Source of the DNA: Lunularia cruciata
Taxonomy: Eukaryota; Streptophyta; Marchantiopsida; Lunulariales; Lunulariaceae
NCBI GenBank assembly: GCA_948567375.1
Contig: OX419757.1
Coordinates: forward strand, 34,286,001-34,350,000
Direction of reading: 5' to 3'
DNA length: 64,000 bases
Position 1 is the first letter of the stretch. Every line of letters starts with the position of its first letter. A program made the position numbers and the translations under genes. The notes under the pieces were generated by a model that searched no databases, was not told where the DNA came from, and saw nothing but the letters and a program-made list of their open reading frames with translations. Positions 10,723 to 22,329 of this stretch are shown one piece after another.

Positions 10723-12658
10723 CAAATCACAAAGTAACTCCCTCAATCTTTCTTCTTCTCTTACCTCACTATTAACTTTCTTTGCCAGAGCTACTTCTTC
10801 TCTTCCACACTCTGCATCACTCTATCAAGCTCTTGCTCCTTCTCTACTATTCTTGCCATAACATGGATGATTTCTAATCGTGAATGAGCAAAATGTTGTT
10901 TCAAGATTTCATACTTAGCTATCTATCTTTCCTTGTTTATGACATTCTGCTCTATTACTCTCTCTTACTTCCCACTTCTCTCTTTAAGTTCTCTATTACT
11001 TGATTTTGTACTACTGCATCTACTCGTAGTACCTCCTTCTGCTCCTCATCCAAGTTATACTCTTCTTCAACTTTGAGTTCTCTCCTTCTAACCTCTCCAA
11101 TACCTGCAATACAATCTTTACCTCTGGACACTTTGACTGCATCTCTTTCTTCTTCTCATCCAACTTTATTAGCAATGGGCATACAATCTCCCACAAATAC
11201 TCCACTCTTCTGCTATGATTCACTTCTACTTGCGGGCTTTTCTCTTTCTTTGCTTCTTCTCTGCCTGACACTCTTCTCCTCAGCCAAAGTTGCCTTATTG
11301 GAATGGATTGTTTGCTCCCCAAACTTTCACTTTCCATTTCTCTTCTTCTACTTGGCCCTATCTCATACATCACATTTCTTCTGGAGTGGATATCTCTTTG
11401 AATGATAATCCTCTTCTCCTCTTTCTCTAGAACGTCATCTTTTGACTTTGGGTTATCTTCTTTTGCCATTTTGAGCTTCCCCTCTTCTTCCTCTGGTGTC
11501 GGCTGCATCTCCACTCCATCTTCACTCTTGCTACTTGCTTCACCACTCTGCAATGTGAGTCCAGGTTCATCTTAGAGTCTTCTGACTTGTAATCAACTTC
11601 ACCTTCTCATTCTTCTCCCAATGCGATTACCACCTGGTCCTTCTTTGGGTTTACTTTCTTGATCTTCCAGGGTCTTGTCATTGCTACTTCTTCTTCTTTT
11701 GGTTAACTCCTCATCTTTGACTTCAGATCATTCACCGCCAACCACACTCTCTGCCCTGTTTACGTGTACTACTCGTCACTGCTTCTAATCTGAAGAATGT
11801 ATTGCTGCTCCTTAGCATCAACATCTCTCCTTAAGTCGGGATAGAAGTGCGACACCATCTTGTGTTGTTTTGCTGCATTCAATAGATTTAATCCCAAATA
11901 GAAGTGGGCTACAAATGGCACAATGTAATGTGGAGGCAACTTGTCCCACAAATTCTACACCATTTATCTCATACGTGGATGGAAACACTTTGCCCAATTG
12001 ATTGGTTCCCTTGCAAACATCTTTTGGAAAAACACCGCTTGATATTTCATCACATAAGTGGTTTGCTCTAGCTTGAAGATAACCATCATTGCGCCTACAA
12101 TGCCTCTCCTTACATGGTCCTTGTAACTCTCAACTTTATAACTATTCTTTGTGCATTTTGAAGAAAAGGCGTCTCACACTTCTTGGGTTCTTTAACTACC
12201 TCTCCTTTCCCCAAGAATGTGTCTTCCTGCTCCTCACTTGCCTCTCTTCCGAGTACTAACCTCTAATCCACCTCTGTCTATCAAGCCAGATTTCTTCTCT
12301 TACCCTTTGCTTTGGGTCCGTCCAGACATTTAATCTCAATGATCTTGGTCATGAAACTTGGAAAACTAAGGTTCCAATTCCATGCCAAAAATGTGATCCA
12401 AAGCCTACTTAAGACTTTGATTCTTGCAATCATATCTAACCTCCAAATTGCATGATTTCTAATTGCAAATTTTGAGTTCTTCTTTCCACTTCCCATCTTA
12501 CTCTCCTCCACTTTGGGTTGTTGACTATTCTTCCGCCCGACTCCCGAACTAACTCTCTTGACTTCCTCTTGATGCACAAGCATGTCTATTACTACACTCC
12601 CTTTCCCCCAATCTCCCTTAGGATGACTCCTTAATGGCAATGGAAAATTACTGGTCAT
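10723..12658 (-). pseudogene. Coiled-coil LTR ORF of sLTR-a, N-terminal and middle part
   Basis: The start at 12658 (MTSNFPLPLRSHPKGDWG) is supported by the same start in sLTR-d (34835) and sLTR-e (50622). Pieces at 12281-12658, 11769-11951 and 11020-11553 are one frame split by stops and shifts; the next part is cut by sLTR-b, continues at 8685-8822, is cut again by CV-1, and ends at 1606-2104. A TATA-like TATAAAAT sits 27 bp before the start codon (12678-12685), as in sLTR-d. No known domain was recognised in the N-terminal part. Confidence 0.75.
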
Positions 12659-13101
12659 CTCTTTGTCTCTATCCCAAATTTTATAGTGGCACGTCTCTTC
12701 AGTCTTTCTTCACGTTGAGCTTCTACCAAGAAATCCCACCTTCTACATGCTCCTATCAATATCAGTTTTCCCCCGCTTATAGGCTAGCCATTTTTATATG
12801 CGGTACCTTCTTGAATGTCCAACCCCAAAAGAAAGTTGTTACATTGTCCTCGCCTCGAGTTGAGCACCCCAAGATAAACTCTCCTTACTTCAGGTTGACT
12901 GTTGATAGTACCCATATGAGTACTTCGTCTTCTGAAACAAAGTCACTTTACCTTGGGTGACAACCCAAAGACACCATTTGTCACCTTTTGATGCCATACA
13001 AGTGCAATACATCTTTGTATGTACACTTCTTCTTTATAAATAAGAAAAAAACAAAAATGTGGGTACCATAGTCTCCTACCTCAATTATCTTCCTATCTAC
13101 T

Positions 13102-16100
13102 TGGGGTACCCACATTTTTTGTTTTGATAAGTCTTGAAGAAGAAGAAGTGTATGGAGGAAGCTGAATTACAAAAGAAAGAATGGATTTATGTCTTCAGAG
13201 TAAACAAAAGAAGTTTACCTTGGGTCGGGAACCAGAAGTACTTGGATTGGGTTACAAAGAGACAAATCCAAAGAAGTGCATCTTTGGAACAGGAAGCAAA
13301 GGCCGATTCAAAGACGATGTATAAACCTCTCTTTGTGTCAGGCCAGTCAGGGACATACACTTCAAGAAATCATAGAAGTAGGAGAAAAGTACCTTGATAG
13401 TGATAGGAAACCAACATGCAAAAGAAGTGGGAGTTGATTTTGAAATTGATTGAAGAATGACTATACTTTGAGGTACTATAAAATTGCAATTGCATAGGAG
13501 GAAATCAAACATGTCAAGTAGAGACCTTGTTCCTTAAGAAGTTTTCCTGTAGTAATGCACATCAAGAAGCTGATTGAGAGTGAAATTTCCAAAGTCCAGA
13601 AGGGATTAGAGTGTCACGTCCAGGAGAGGAGATAATCTTCTAGTGCCAAAGAACTAGTGACCAGACCATGGCAAAGAAGACCATGAACAAACTTGCAATG
13701 AGGAGTTTTGAAATTTGGTGATTAGATGTCATAGCTAGGATAGAAGTCTTGAATAAACTTTGGATCACATTCTTGGCTTGGAATTGGAATGTCAGTTTTC
13801 CAAGCGTCATGGTAGAGATAGCTACCATAAATTGTGAGGAAGGCCCCCCAAAGTTATGGAGAAGAGAGGAAATCCGGCTCAATGGACTGAGTCGGATTGG
13901 AAGTTAGTATTGGGGAAGGAAGCAAGAGAGGCAACTAGGGTCACCTTCTATAGGAAGTGTGAAGTTGCAGAAGAGACTGCAGAATTTGAAAATTCATTCT
14001 TTGCTCCGCAAACCAACAATGGCTATAAAATGGAGTTCTATTAAGACCTGATTAAGCAAAGCATTGTAGGAGCACTTATGGCAATGTTCAGGCCTGAGCA
14101 AACAACATATGTAAAAATGCAATAGGCGGTTTTCTTCCACCAAATGTTTGCAAGAGAGAAGGTGAAGTGGGCAAAGTGTTTTCCATCAAAGAACAAAGTA
14201 GATGACAGTCAATTGGAGGACCAATTTTCCACCACACTACTTTGCACCATTTGCAATGCATGGCTACTTCAGATTAAACATGCTAACAATGGAGGAGAGG
14301 CAGCATATGGTTTTGCATTTCCATCCCAATCTTTGATGAGAAGCGGATGAAGAGGAGCAATGATACATTTTACAATTGCAAGCCAGCGATGAGCATTTCA
14401 TTAGAATGGGATAGAGAGAGATGGTGGAAGGAAGAAGTCCAAAGACAAAGAAGCAGACTAAACCCAAAGAAGTAGCCTTGCCCTAGCCCTAACAAAAGAC
14501 ACAAAGACTCAATCCGTAAGATAAGAAGGTGGTGAAGGACAAGACTTTGGAGATAGAGTCTAAAAGAGAGACAGAGTCCAAGAGAGGAGTCTGAGAGTGA
14601 GAGTGAAGGTGAAGAGGAGGTCCAACAATTGGTTGAGGTAGAGGAAGATGAGACATTCCATGTGGTGATTGATCATATGGAGGGAGGAGATGGCCCTTGC
14701 TTAGAGTTGCTCATGGAGGAGATGGATGAAGAACCAAAGAAGGAATGTCAGAAGGGAGGAAGAGCCAAGAGAACAATGATAGCTAAATCCATAGGTCCAA
14801 TCTCAATCTATAATGAAGGAGTAAGCTCAAAGGGAATGTCATTGAAGGTACAAAGATCAAGACTTTGGGGGAAGGCCCTAGTGGAAGAAGTGTCAATGGC
14901 AGCAAAGTACAAACACAGGGCCAAAGACAAAGAAGGCTTTGATGGGATGAAGTACTTATCCAACATTGTGAGTCCATTTTTAGAGTTGTTGAAGAAGCAA
15001 AATAAGGTGATCCAAAAGGATCATGTGGAGGTGAAGAATGAGTTGCTGGTGGTGAAGTATCTCCTAGATGAAGTGAAGGAATTGAAGGAGATTGTAAGTC
15101 AAAGAGAAGAAGAAGCTGAAGAACTTCAAGTAGATGCAATCTTGAAGGAGAAGACTTTAGAGAACTTGCAAGAGAGTTTTGAGAAGCGTGGAAGAGAGAT
15201 GCACAGTGAAGCTGAAGATTTGAAAGAGCAGATAGCATTGTTGGTGACAATGAAAGGTGAAGTCAGCAAAGTTTGTATTGAAAACATTTGTGTGAAGGCA
15301 ATGGCGGTTGTGATGGAGCAAGAGTTGGAGAGCCTAAAGAAGAGTGTGGTAGGGAGGGATCAAGCATGGCAAAGGGAGTTGGCAATCCCGAGGAGCTTGG
15401 TAAGAAGTGCTGAGGTGTAGAGTGCTCGGTATGAGGAGGAAAAGAAGATGCTTGCAGCCGAGTACAAAGATGAATTGAAGATATACAAAGAAGAGCTGAA
15501 AGTAGAACAATCTTGGGGGTATGCATCAAAGTTAGTAGGAGAAGTTGTTGGAAGACTACGAGCAATGCTTAGCACGGAATCTAAAGGAAAGTTGGAGGAA
15601 GCAAGACTACATGAATTGAAGTTGCTTGTGGAGGAAATGAGAAAGAGGAAAGCAAAAGATGTAGATATGAACACTTTGTTGATTTGTCTAAGGGAACAAG
15701 TAGATAGGAAGATAATTGAGGTAGGAGACAATGTAAGTCTTAGATTAGACTGAGTAAATTTAGAGTTAGAGAGACTTTGGAGTAGTGTGAAGGAAGATAA
15801 AAAGTCCAAAGTAGCAAAAGTAGGAGTTCAAGTGTCTTCGGATCAATTATTTGAGACATTAGAGAACAGTGGGTTGGGAGATAAAGAGCTAGATAAGTTA
15901 CCCACTAGTGCAATTGTAGTTTGTAGTGAAGAGATAGTAGAAAAAGCAAAGGAATTAGTAAAATTAGATAGACCCAAAGAAGGAGAAGTGATAGGAGGAT
16001 CATTGGGTTTGGAAGCCAAAGAAGAAGTAGACATTGGATTGGAGTAGGAACAGAATTGAGATTTGGAAGAGGCAGATATGAAGAGGTGCATTGCTATTTT

Positions 16101-16832
16101 GGATCTATAGGTTTGTAGAGTTGTTGCAAAATGGTATTTTTGTTAGTAATTGTAATTTTCTCTACTATTTAAAGGAGGAATTTGTAGTAAAATGTTGTTC
16201 AAAATTCATTATTTCTAAAGAAAGATAAAGCAAAATCTTGAGTTTAGTGCTTGTTGCTTGAGCTTAATTCCAAGTATCAATTTTGTGTTTTTGTGTTTGT
16301 GAGTGTAGGGAGAATTTCAAAGTGCAAGTCAACGTGCTTGTTAGATGTTGGATTCCACAACCTTGATCTTCATTTTTTGTGTGTGATCTTGAGTGAAGTG
16401 CAACCAAAGCAATGCCTTGATAGATCTGAGAGGAATGGTAGTGTTGGTAGTATTCTGCATTTGTGAGTGCAACACTTAGTTGATGTGAAGCAATTTTGAT
16501 CAAGGAAGTTGTGCCTTCAGTGGAGGGGTGGAACAAAATTATGAGGTGAAGGTGCTTTGCAGTGAAGTAGCCATCTTAAGAGGAATCTGAATCATCACAA
16601 TCAAGATTTGTTTGGACAAAATTTGATAGACTTGTGATTAAGGAGTGTTAATTGTGACAAGATTGCAGGTCTCTTTTGGGTGTGGTTTCTATTTGAGAGA
16701 TTAAAGACGCAACCAAGAAGAACTGCTTGTTACTATTTGACTTTATATTTGATCAATTTTGAATTGTATCTTTGCATGAACAAACTCTACTTACCTGATT
16801 ACCGTAAAATTGATATTTGCGGGGTTGTCACA
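13102..16832 (+). mobile_element. Solo GL giant LTR (sLTR-c), plus strand
   Basis: A 3.73-kb GL LTR of near full length inserted in the GL-1 3' LTR in the opposite orientation. It starts TGGGGTACC (13102) and ends GTTGTCACA (16832); the duplication CTACT is perfect (13097-13101, 16833-16837). A TATTTAAAGG box at 16166-16175 precedes the last 660 bp, a region (16048-16832) without an ORF that matches the other LTR ends. Confidence 0.88.
13511..16047 (+). pseudogene. Coiled-coil LTR ORF of sLTR-c
   Basis: One ancestral frame broken into pieces: N-terminal fragments at 13856-14044 and 14144-14350, a long open stretch at 14629-15420 (263 codons), then 15448-15753 and 15787-16047. The 14629-15420 part starts with an acidic segment (VEVEEDETF) and moves into a long heptad-repeat region (KQNKVIQKDHVEVKNELLVV, LKEIVSQREEEAEELQ), typical of a coiled coil. 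It ends EEVDIGLE-stop like the other copies. No catalytic motif is visible. Its place inside the LTR, in sense, is what makes it notable. Confidence 0.75.
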
Positions 16833-16837
16833 CTACT

Positions 16838-17961
16838 CGTTCTCTCAAAAAAATCAATAGAGTATTCATATCCACTTCTTTTGCTCTTCTCTTCCTCATC
16901 TCCTACACTAGAAACTTCAATTCATGTAGCCTTGCTTCCTCCAACTTTCCTTTAGACTCCGTGCTCAACATAGCTCTTAGTCCCCAACAACTTCTCCTAC
17001 TGACTTTGATGCATACCCTTAAGATCATTCTTCCCTTAACTCTTCTACACATCTTCAACTCATCATTGTACTTGGCTGCAAGCATCTTCTTTTCCTCCTC
17101 ATATTGAGCACTCTGCATCTAAGCACTTCTTACCAAGCTTCTCAATCTTCCCTCCTCTTGGTATCGGATCACTAACTCCCTCTGCCATGCTTGATCCTTC
17201 CTTACCATACTCTTCTTCAAGCTCTCTAACTCCTGCTCCATCACAACCGCCATCACCTTCACATGTACGTTTTCAATGCAAACTTTGTTGACTTCACCTT
17301 TCATCTTCTCCACCAACGCTTTTTGCTCTTTCAACTCTTTGGCTTGACTATGCATCTCTCTTCTACACTTCTAGAAATGTACTGCAAAGGATGTGAAGTA
17401 GTGTGGTGGAAAATTGGTCCTCCAATTGACAATCATTTGCCATGTTCTCTGATGGAAGCACTTTGCCAAGTTCACCTTCTCTCTTGCAAACATCTGGTGG
17501 AAGTAGACCGCTTGCTGCATGTTCATGTATGTTCTTCACTTGGGCTTGAAAATTACCATGATCACCTCCACAATGCTTTGCTTAATTGGGTCTTGCTAGG
17601 ACTTCACTTTGTAGCCATTGTTGGTCCGTGGAGCAAAGAACAAGTTTCTAATTTCAACAGTTTCTTTTGTAGTGTCACACTTCCTATAGAAGGTGACCCC
17701 AATTGCATCTCTTGCTTCCTTCCCCAATACTAGCTTCCAATCCAACTCAGTCCATCGAGCCAGATTTCCTCTCTTCCCCATAACTTTGGGGCTGTCCTCA
17801 CAATTATTGGCAGCTATCTTTGTCATGACGCCTAGAAAATTAATGTTCCAGGTGACAAACTAACAACTATTGCCACTTTGGAGAATTTCACTCTCAATTA
17901 GCTTCTTGACACACATTATTGCAAGATGACCATTTAGAGGGACAGTGTATTTGTTTGACAT
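16838..17961 (-). pseudogene. Coiled-coil LTR ORF of the GL-1 3' LTR (internally deleted)
   Basis: Pieces at 17596-17826 (ARWTELDWKLVLGKEARDA), 17119-17355 and 16903-17118, with the C-terminal end at about 571-770, form the same ORF as in the solo LTRs. The sequence jumps near 17390 from the N-terminal domain straight to the coiled coil (MHSQAKELKEQKALVEKM), so several hundred codons are deleted. The start codon is at about 17961. Confidence 0.7.
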
Positions 17962-18371
17962 GTTTGATTTCCTCCTATGCAAATCATAATTTTATAGTAC
18001 CTCAAAGTGCAGTCATTCTTCAATTGATTTCAAAATCAACTCCCACTTCTTCTGCATGTTTGTTTCTTGTCACTGTCAAGGTATTCTTCTCCTGCCTATG
18101 CCATTTCTTTGAGTGTATGTTCTTTGCTGGCATGACACATAGAAAGGTTGTTACATCTTCTTTGTATTGGCCTTTGCTTCCCATTTCAAAGACACCCTTC
18201 TTTGGATTTGTCTCTTTGTAACCCCATCCAAGTACTTTTGGTTCTCGACTCAAGGTTGACTTCTTTGGGTTTACTCCAAAGACATATAAGTCTATCCTTT
18301 CCTTTGTAATTCCGCTTCCTCAATACACTTCTTCTTCAAAACTCATCAAAACAAAAAATGTGGGTACCACA

Positions 18372-18384
18372 TACCTCCTCCCTC
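18372..18384 (-). other. GL-1 polypurine tract
   Basis: On the minus strand the internal region ends GAGGGAGGAGGTA and the next base is the first of the GL LTR (TGTGGTACCC). This direct contact, with the primer site at the other end, is the main evidence that the 3.8-kb sequence is the LTR of this element and not an unrelated transposon. Confidence 0.8.
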
Positions 18385-18559
18385 AAATATGAGCATCCCC
18401 ACAAACACCAATAGTAGGTTTTTATACAAGGCCGGGTCCATTGTCCAATATTTTCTAACTTTCCACCTGTTCACTTGAGTGGCAAAGGGATTTCACTCTA
18501 GGTCTGCAAGTTGAATAGAGCTATTGTCATAATGCGCATAGCATGGTATGACCCCTATC

Positions 18560-19530
18560 CACCTTAAATGCAACTTGCCTAGGCACTTTTCCTAAAAAAT
18601 ATATTTGATGATTATCATATAACAACACCAAATCACCCTCCTAAATAATAACAAGCTTGATTTGCTTATTGTGCATGAATTTCCTCTATTCTTGCACTTA
18701 CTACGTGGTTTGCATTGCATCTCTCTTTTCTCCTCTAACCACATTAGTTGATGGATCCAAAGATCCTAGCTTCCTTCCTCGCAAAGAATCCGACATGTTG
18801 GTACTTCAAATTCAATTGGTAGTATGTGATGCAATCTGTATGTCAACAAATATGGAGTTTTTTTGGTTGCAATCTTCTCAATCATTTTTTATGCCCACAA
18901 AGCTGCAAGTAAATTTGTGTCCCAATTGTAGGCATAATTGATTGTCACCTTATTCAAAATTTTACATAACAATCCATTGGCCTTCTCCATTAGTCCATTC
19001 ACTTTTGGATTATAGAGAGTTTTCTTCTAATGTTTAATCTGGAAGTACTTGGTTAATGCTTCCACCATAAGTTCAAAAAATGAGGTCCCCAATCACTGCT
19101 CAATTCTAGAGGACATTCGTAACATGAAATGATGTTTCGGAAGAAAATTTTCTACAATTGTGTCTGCATCATCTCTTCAAGTTGCCTTGGCTTCCACCAT
19201 CTTGGTAGCATAATCAGTGCATACCAAGATGTATCTCTTCCTTGCGACTCAACTCACTAGTTGAATTGGAACCACAAAATCAATACCCCATTTCTCAAAT
19301 AGAGCCAATGGCAAAATTGGTTTCAAAGGCTACTGGGAAGTAGCCATCGGCTTTCCTATTTTTTGACATGCATCAAAACTTTGTATGTTGGCGTGAATGT
19401 CCTTATACATTGTAGGCCACCAATACCCTGACAAAAGAATCTTCTTTACAATATTTTTCAAGGCATAGTGTCCTCCCAATGCTTCAAAGTGTAAGGACTC
19501 AATTACTCCTCCAATTTTGTATGCCTCTAA
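18560..19530 (-). pseudogene. GL-1 integrase remnant
   Basis: Minus-strand translation across frames shows the zinc-binding arm (ALGGHYALKNIVKKI, GYWWPTMYKDIH, FDACQKIGKP, with one Cys changed), then a core beginning GIDFVVPIQLV and ARKRYILVCTDYATKMVEAK, and a later NPKVNGLMEKANGLL matching the region of the catalytic Glu. Many stops interrupt it. The match to Tat-lineage integrases rests on motif order only. Confidence 0.7.
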
Positions 19531-19559
19531 GCATCTTCAAAGTACTTTATCTTTGCCCA

Positions 19560-20205
19560 TCTTAAATAAAATGTTGTGGTACAATCCCATCTTCTTGAGT
19601 AAGACTGCGCTCTGCTCTAGATCCAGCCCCTTTGGACAATGGCAAGTATGCAATTAATGATATTCTACCGCATACCGTACACTTTGCATTGCTATTGAAT
19701 GATATAAATCTTCATTAGGGAACTGATCATTGACTTCCAAGTCTTGGTCTTGAGTTTTCAACTTGGATAGGAAGTCCACATTTGAATAAAAGCTTCCTTC
19801 CTTAATTGTACAATGTATGTGAATTCTTGTAATAACAAGATCCATCTTGCAATTCACCCAAACACATCTGCCTTCTTGACCAAATGTTGCAAAGCATAAT
19901 GGTCCACATAGAAGACAAACTCATATCCCAACAAATAGTGGTGAAACTTCTTGCAGGCATACATCATTTTGAGTACTTCTCTTTTAGTTGTCGAATTGTT
20001 CTTTTTGGCTGGCATAGTAAATTAGGTAATCCTTCTTCTTCTTGTCCTTTTGACTTAAGATGACAAAGTGTCCACATACACATGAAAAGAGGCATCCCAA
20101 TTCATGGCCTCATAACTAGTGCTTCAACTAGTTTCTTTTTCAATTCTTGGAAAGCTTTTTCTTGTTTTACTTCCCACAAGTAGTCCTTGGACTTCTTCAA
20201 AAGCT
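19560..20205 (-). pseudogene. GL-1 RNase H remnant
   Basis: Broken frames spell a Ty3/gypsy RNase H: YFTMPAKKNNSTTKREVLKM, YACKKFHHYLLGYEF, YVDHYALQHLVKK, followed by ARWILLLQEF. RNase H removes the RNA strand during reverse transcription. The frame carries several stops and shifts. Confidence 0.7.
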
Positions 20206-20208
20206 TTG

Positions 20209-20990
20209 TTAGGGATGCAACAAGCACCATGTTGTTTGATACAAAGTGTCTATAGTATCCAACATGTCCCAAGAAGGCCTTAGCTCCTGAATGTTTTTAG
20301 GGGATTCCAAAGCTAAGATGACTTTCACCTTCTTGACATCAACTTCAATACCTTGGCTTGAGACCCAATGCCCCAGAAGCATTTCTCTAGGTGTAATGAC
20401 AAGCCGACAAAACAACACCTTTCAAAAGTTTGGCAAAGGTAATCCAAATGTACTTCTCTTTGCCCAAACACACAAAAATCATCAATGAAGACTTCTACAA
20501 ATTTACGCCAAAAATCTTTGAAGATTGCATTCATCATCCGCTGGAAAGTAGCAAGAACATTACACAACCCAAAGGGCATTTGATTGTAAGAAAAAGTTCC
20601 CCAATTGATAGTGAATGTTGTCTTGTCCTTGTCCTCTTCTCGGATGGATACTTCATTATATCCTGAAAGTCCACCAAGAAAACTTAGCAAGGATGACCAG
20701 CTACTTGGTCCAGAACAGTATTCGTGAAAGGCAAGGGATGATGATCCTTGCTCATGACAACATTCAACTTGCAAAAATCTTGGCATACTCGAATCTTCCC
20801 AGTCTTCTTCTTTGGAGCAAGGATAATGGAGGAAACCACTCATTGCTCAAGATAGGAAAGATTATTTCAGCCCTTAAGTACTTAATGATTTCATCTTTCA
20901 CCAAAAGTGAGTACTTAGGGTTTAGGTGGTACTATCTTTGCCAAACCAGAATTGCACCTTCAACAAGATCAATCCGATGTTCTCCTAATT
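20209..20990 (-). pseudogene. GL-1 reverse transcriptase
   Basis: The longest piece (20325-20843, 172 codons) contains YNEVSIREEDKDKTTFTI, QMPFGLCNVLATFQRMMN and the catalytic FIDD (VFIDDFCVFG). The next piece (20209-20418) continues with the connection region (ERCCFVG is at the join; LGHWVSSQGIEVD follows). The motif set places it in the Athila/Tat branch. The palm N-terminus is damaged. Confidence 0.85.
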
Positions 20991-21099
20991 TGCATGGAAT
21001 ATCAAGCATTTGATCAATCAACCAAGGAAGTACATCTTGGTACTCTATAAACATGGTAGTATATCCTGCCAACTCCTCCAAAGTGATTGTCTTTGAAAT

Positions 21100-21760
21100 T
21101 TTCAAAAATTTTCCTTTAGAACACAACAATGTCTTGATAGTCATCCGGGTTGATGCCTCCCTCGAAGTGACTGACTCGGCTTAACCCAAGTTGAACTGCA
21201 ATCAAAACCCCTTCCTCCAAGTCCTTTTCAACCGAGGTGATGTCGTATGGGTCTTTGTCTTTGACCTCTACCTTGTAGCACTCCAAGTAATTGGAGACTT
21301 TATCTTCAGAGTCATTTGAAGACAATGATGATGAATCTTTGGATTCATCTTCATCTTCTGACAAAGTAGTCTCCCCAAGATGGGGAACCTTTGTCCAACT
21401 CACAATCATCAGCTTCTGGTCTTTGGACAAGATGTTCTTGAACCTCACTTTTTGGTTGTGCCAAGATCCGCAAACTTCAAAATATGGAGTGTTGACTCAA
21501 AAGTATGATTCCCCAACAGGTTTACAATATCCTTAGTTATAACATTCACACTGGAACATGATAACATCAATGGGTATTGATGTTATCATGCAACCCGTGA
21601 TCTCCACATCTACTTCAAGAGATCCCAAATCTTGTTGTTCAATACGATAAATTGTTGGCAAGTCCTTCTTGGTCATTGCCCATACTTTCTTGAGGGCTGA
21701 ACTTAGCTGTTTCTTGTACAACTTGTTGTCCTCCCACAATTACTTAAATGTTATATTTGT
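21100..21760 (-). pseudogene. GL-1 protease region and acidic linker
   Basis: The piece 21533-21739 has LEVDVEITGCMITSIPID, which fits the N-terminal strands and active-site Asp of a retroelement protease, although the usual D-G/S-G follow-up is replaced. The next piece (21116-21448) is an acidic serine-rich linker (SEDEDESKDSSSLSSNDSED) leading to RT. A perfect 15-bp inverted repeat with a 4-base loop lies at 21557-21590, at the decayed active site. Confidence 0.5.
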
Positions 21761-22329
21761 GTTTGAGGATGACAAATGTGCTACAATATTGTACTGGGCT
21801 ACTCCTCCTAACTTCACCTTTTTCACCTTTGTCTTTGGGTCAAAGTCTCTCCTTGTTCAAATTGGACTTTGGGGTGCTTCATGATGGTGACCGGAGTACC
21901 AGTGGTCTTGACCCAAGGTTCTTTAGGTTTACTCACCTTGGCTTGGATCAAATCACTTCAAATCTGATGTCTGCCAAAAACATGGGAGGCTTCATCTTTG
22001 TATCCTTCTCCAAACTCATTTCCCAAGTTTGTTGTACTGCTTCTTGGACTTCCTTTTGCAAAGCTTTAGCTTTTGCTAGAATCTTTTCTTCCTTTGCAAA
22101 AAGAATAGATTTTAGGCACAATCTCTTTGCTTGTTGTGAAGACAAAGAAGTAGTATTGGTTTCTTTGGGATCATGATTCTTCTTACCCAAACGTGTCTTA
22201 ACTTTCAAATTTTTGAGGTTTTGTCACTTGCCTTAAGAAGCCGGACTTCCTTCTTGTGGTCTCTCCTCCTCAAGTGTTATTTAATTTACATTTGTATCCC
22301 TTTTGACTGTAATACAACACGCTCAGCTG

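Larger units (their letters stand above)
771..13070 (-). mobile_element. Solo GL giant LTR (sLTR-a), itself hosting CV-1 and sLTR-b
   Basis: A GL LTR inserted in the GL-1 3' LTR. Left end TATGACAAC at 771 and right end GGTACCATA at 13070 are flanked by a perfect 5-bp duplication GTCTC (766-770 and 13071-13075). After removing CV-1 (2105-8684) and sLTR-b (8823-10717) the length is about 3.8 kb, matching other copies. No internal region is attached, so it is either a solo LTR left by LTR-LTR recombination or an LTR-only derivative. A 45-bp unit is tandemly duplicated at about 781-869, close to its 3' end. Confidence 0.85.
1..18371 (-). mobile_element. GL-1 3' giant LTR, interrupted by two solo LTR insertions
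   Basis: This is the 3' LTR of the Athila/Tat-like element GL-1, read on the minus strand. Its sense start (TGTGGTACCC) lies at 18371, directly beside a purine tract that ends the internal region. Native pieces are 1-770, about 13076-13101 and 16838-18371; the remainder is later insertions with 5-bp target duplications (GTCTC and CTACT). The true LTR end, with its GTTGTCACA terminus, should lie about 300 bp left of position 1, judged from other copies. The LTR is shorter than the 3.8-kb consensus because its middle is deleted near 17390. It carries remains of the coiled-coil ORF. Confidence 0.8.

Noticed and set aside
14783-15250. Long minus-strand ORFs (14783-15250, 15360-15809)
   Set aside because: Antisense shadows of the coiled-coil ORF; Leu/Ser-rich translation is typical of such mirrors.
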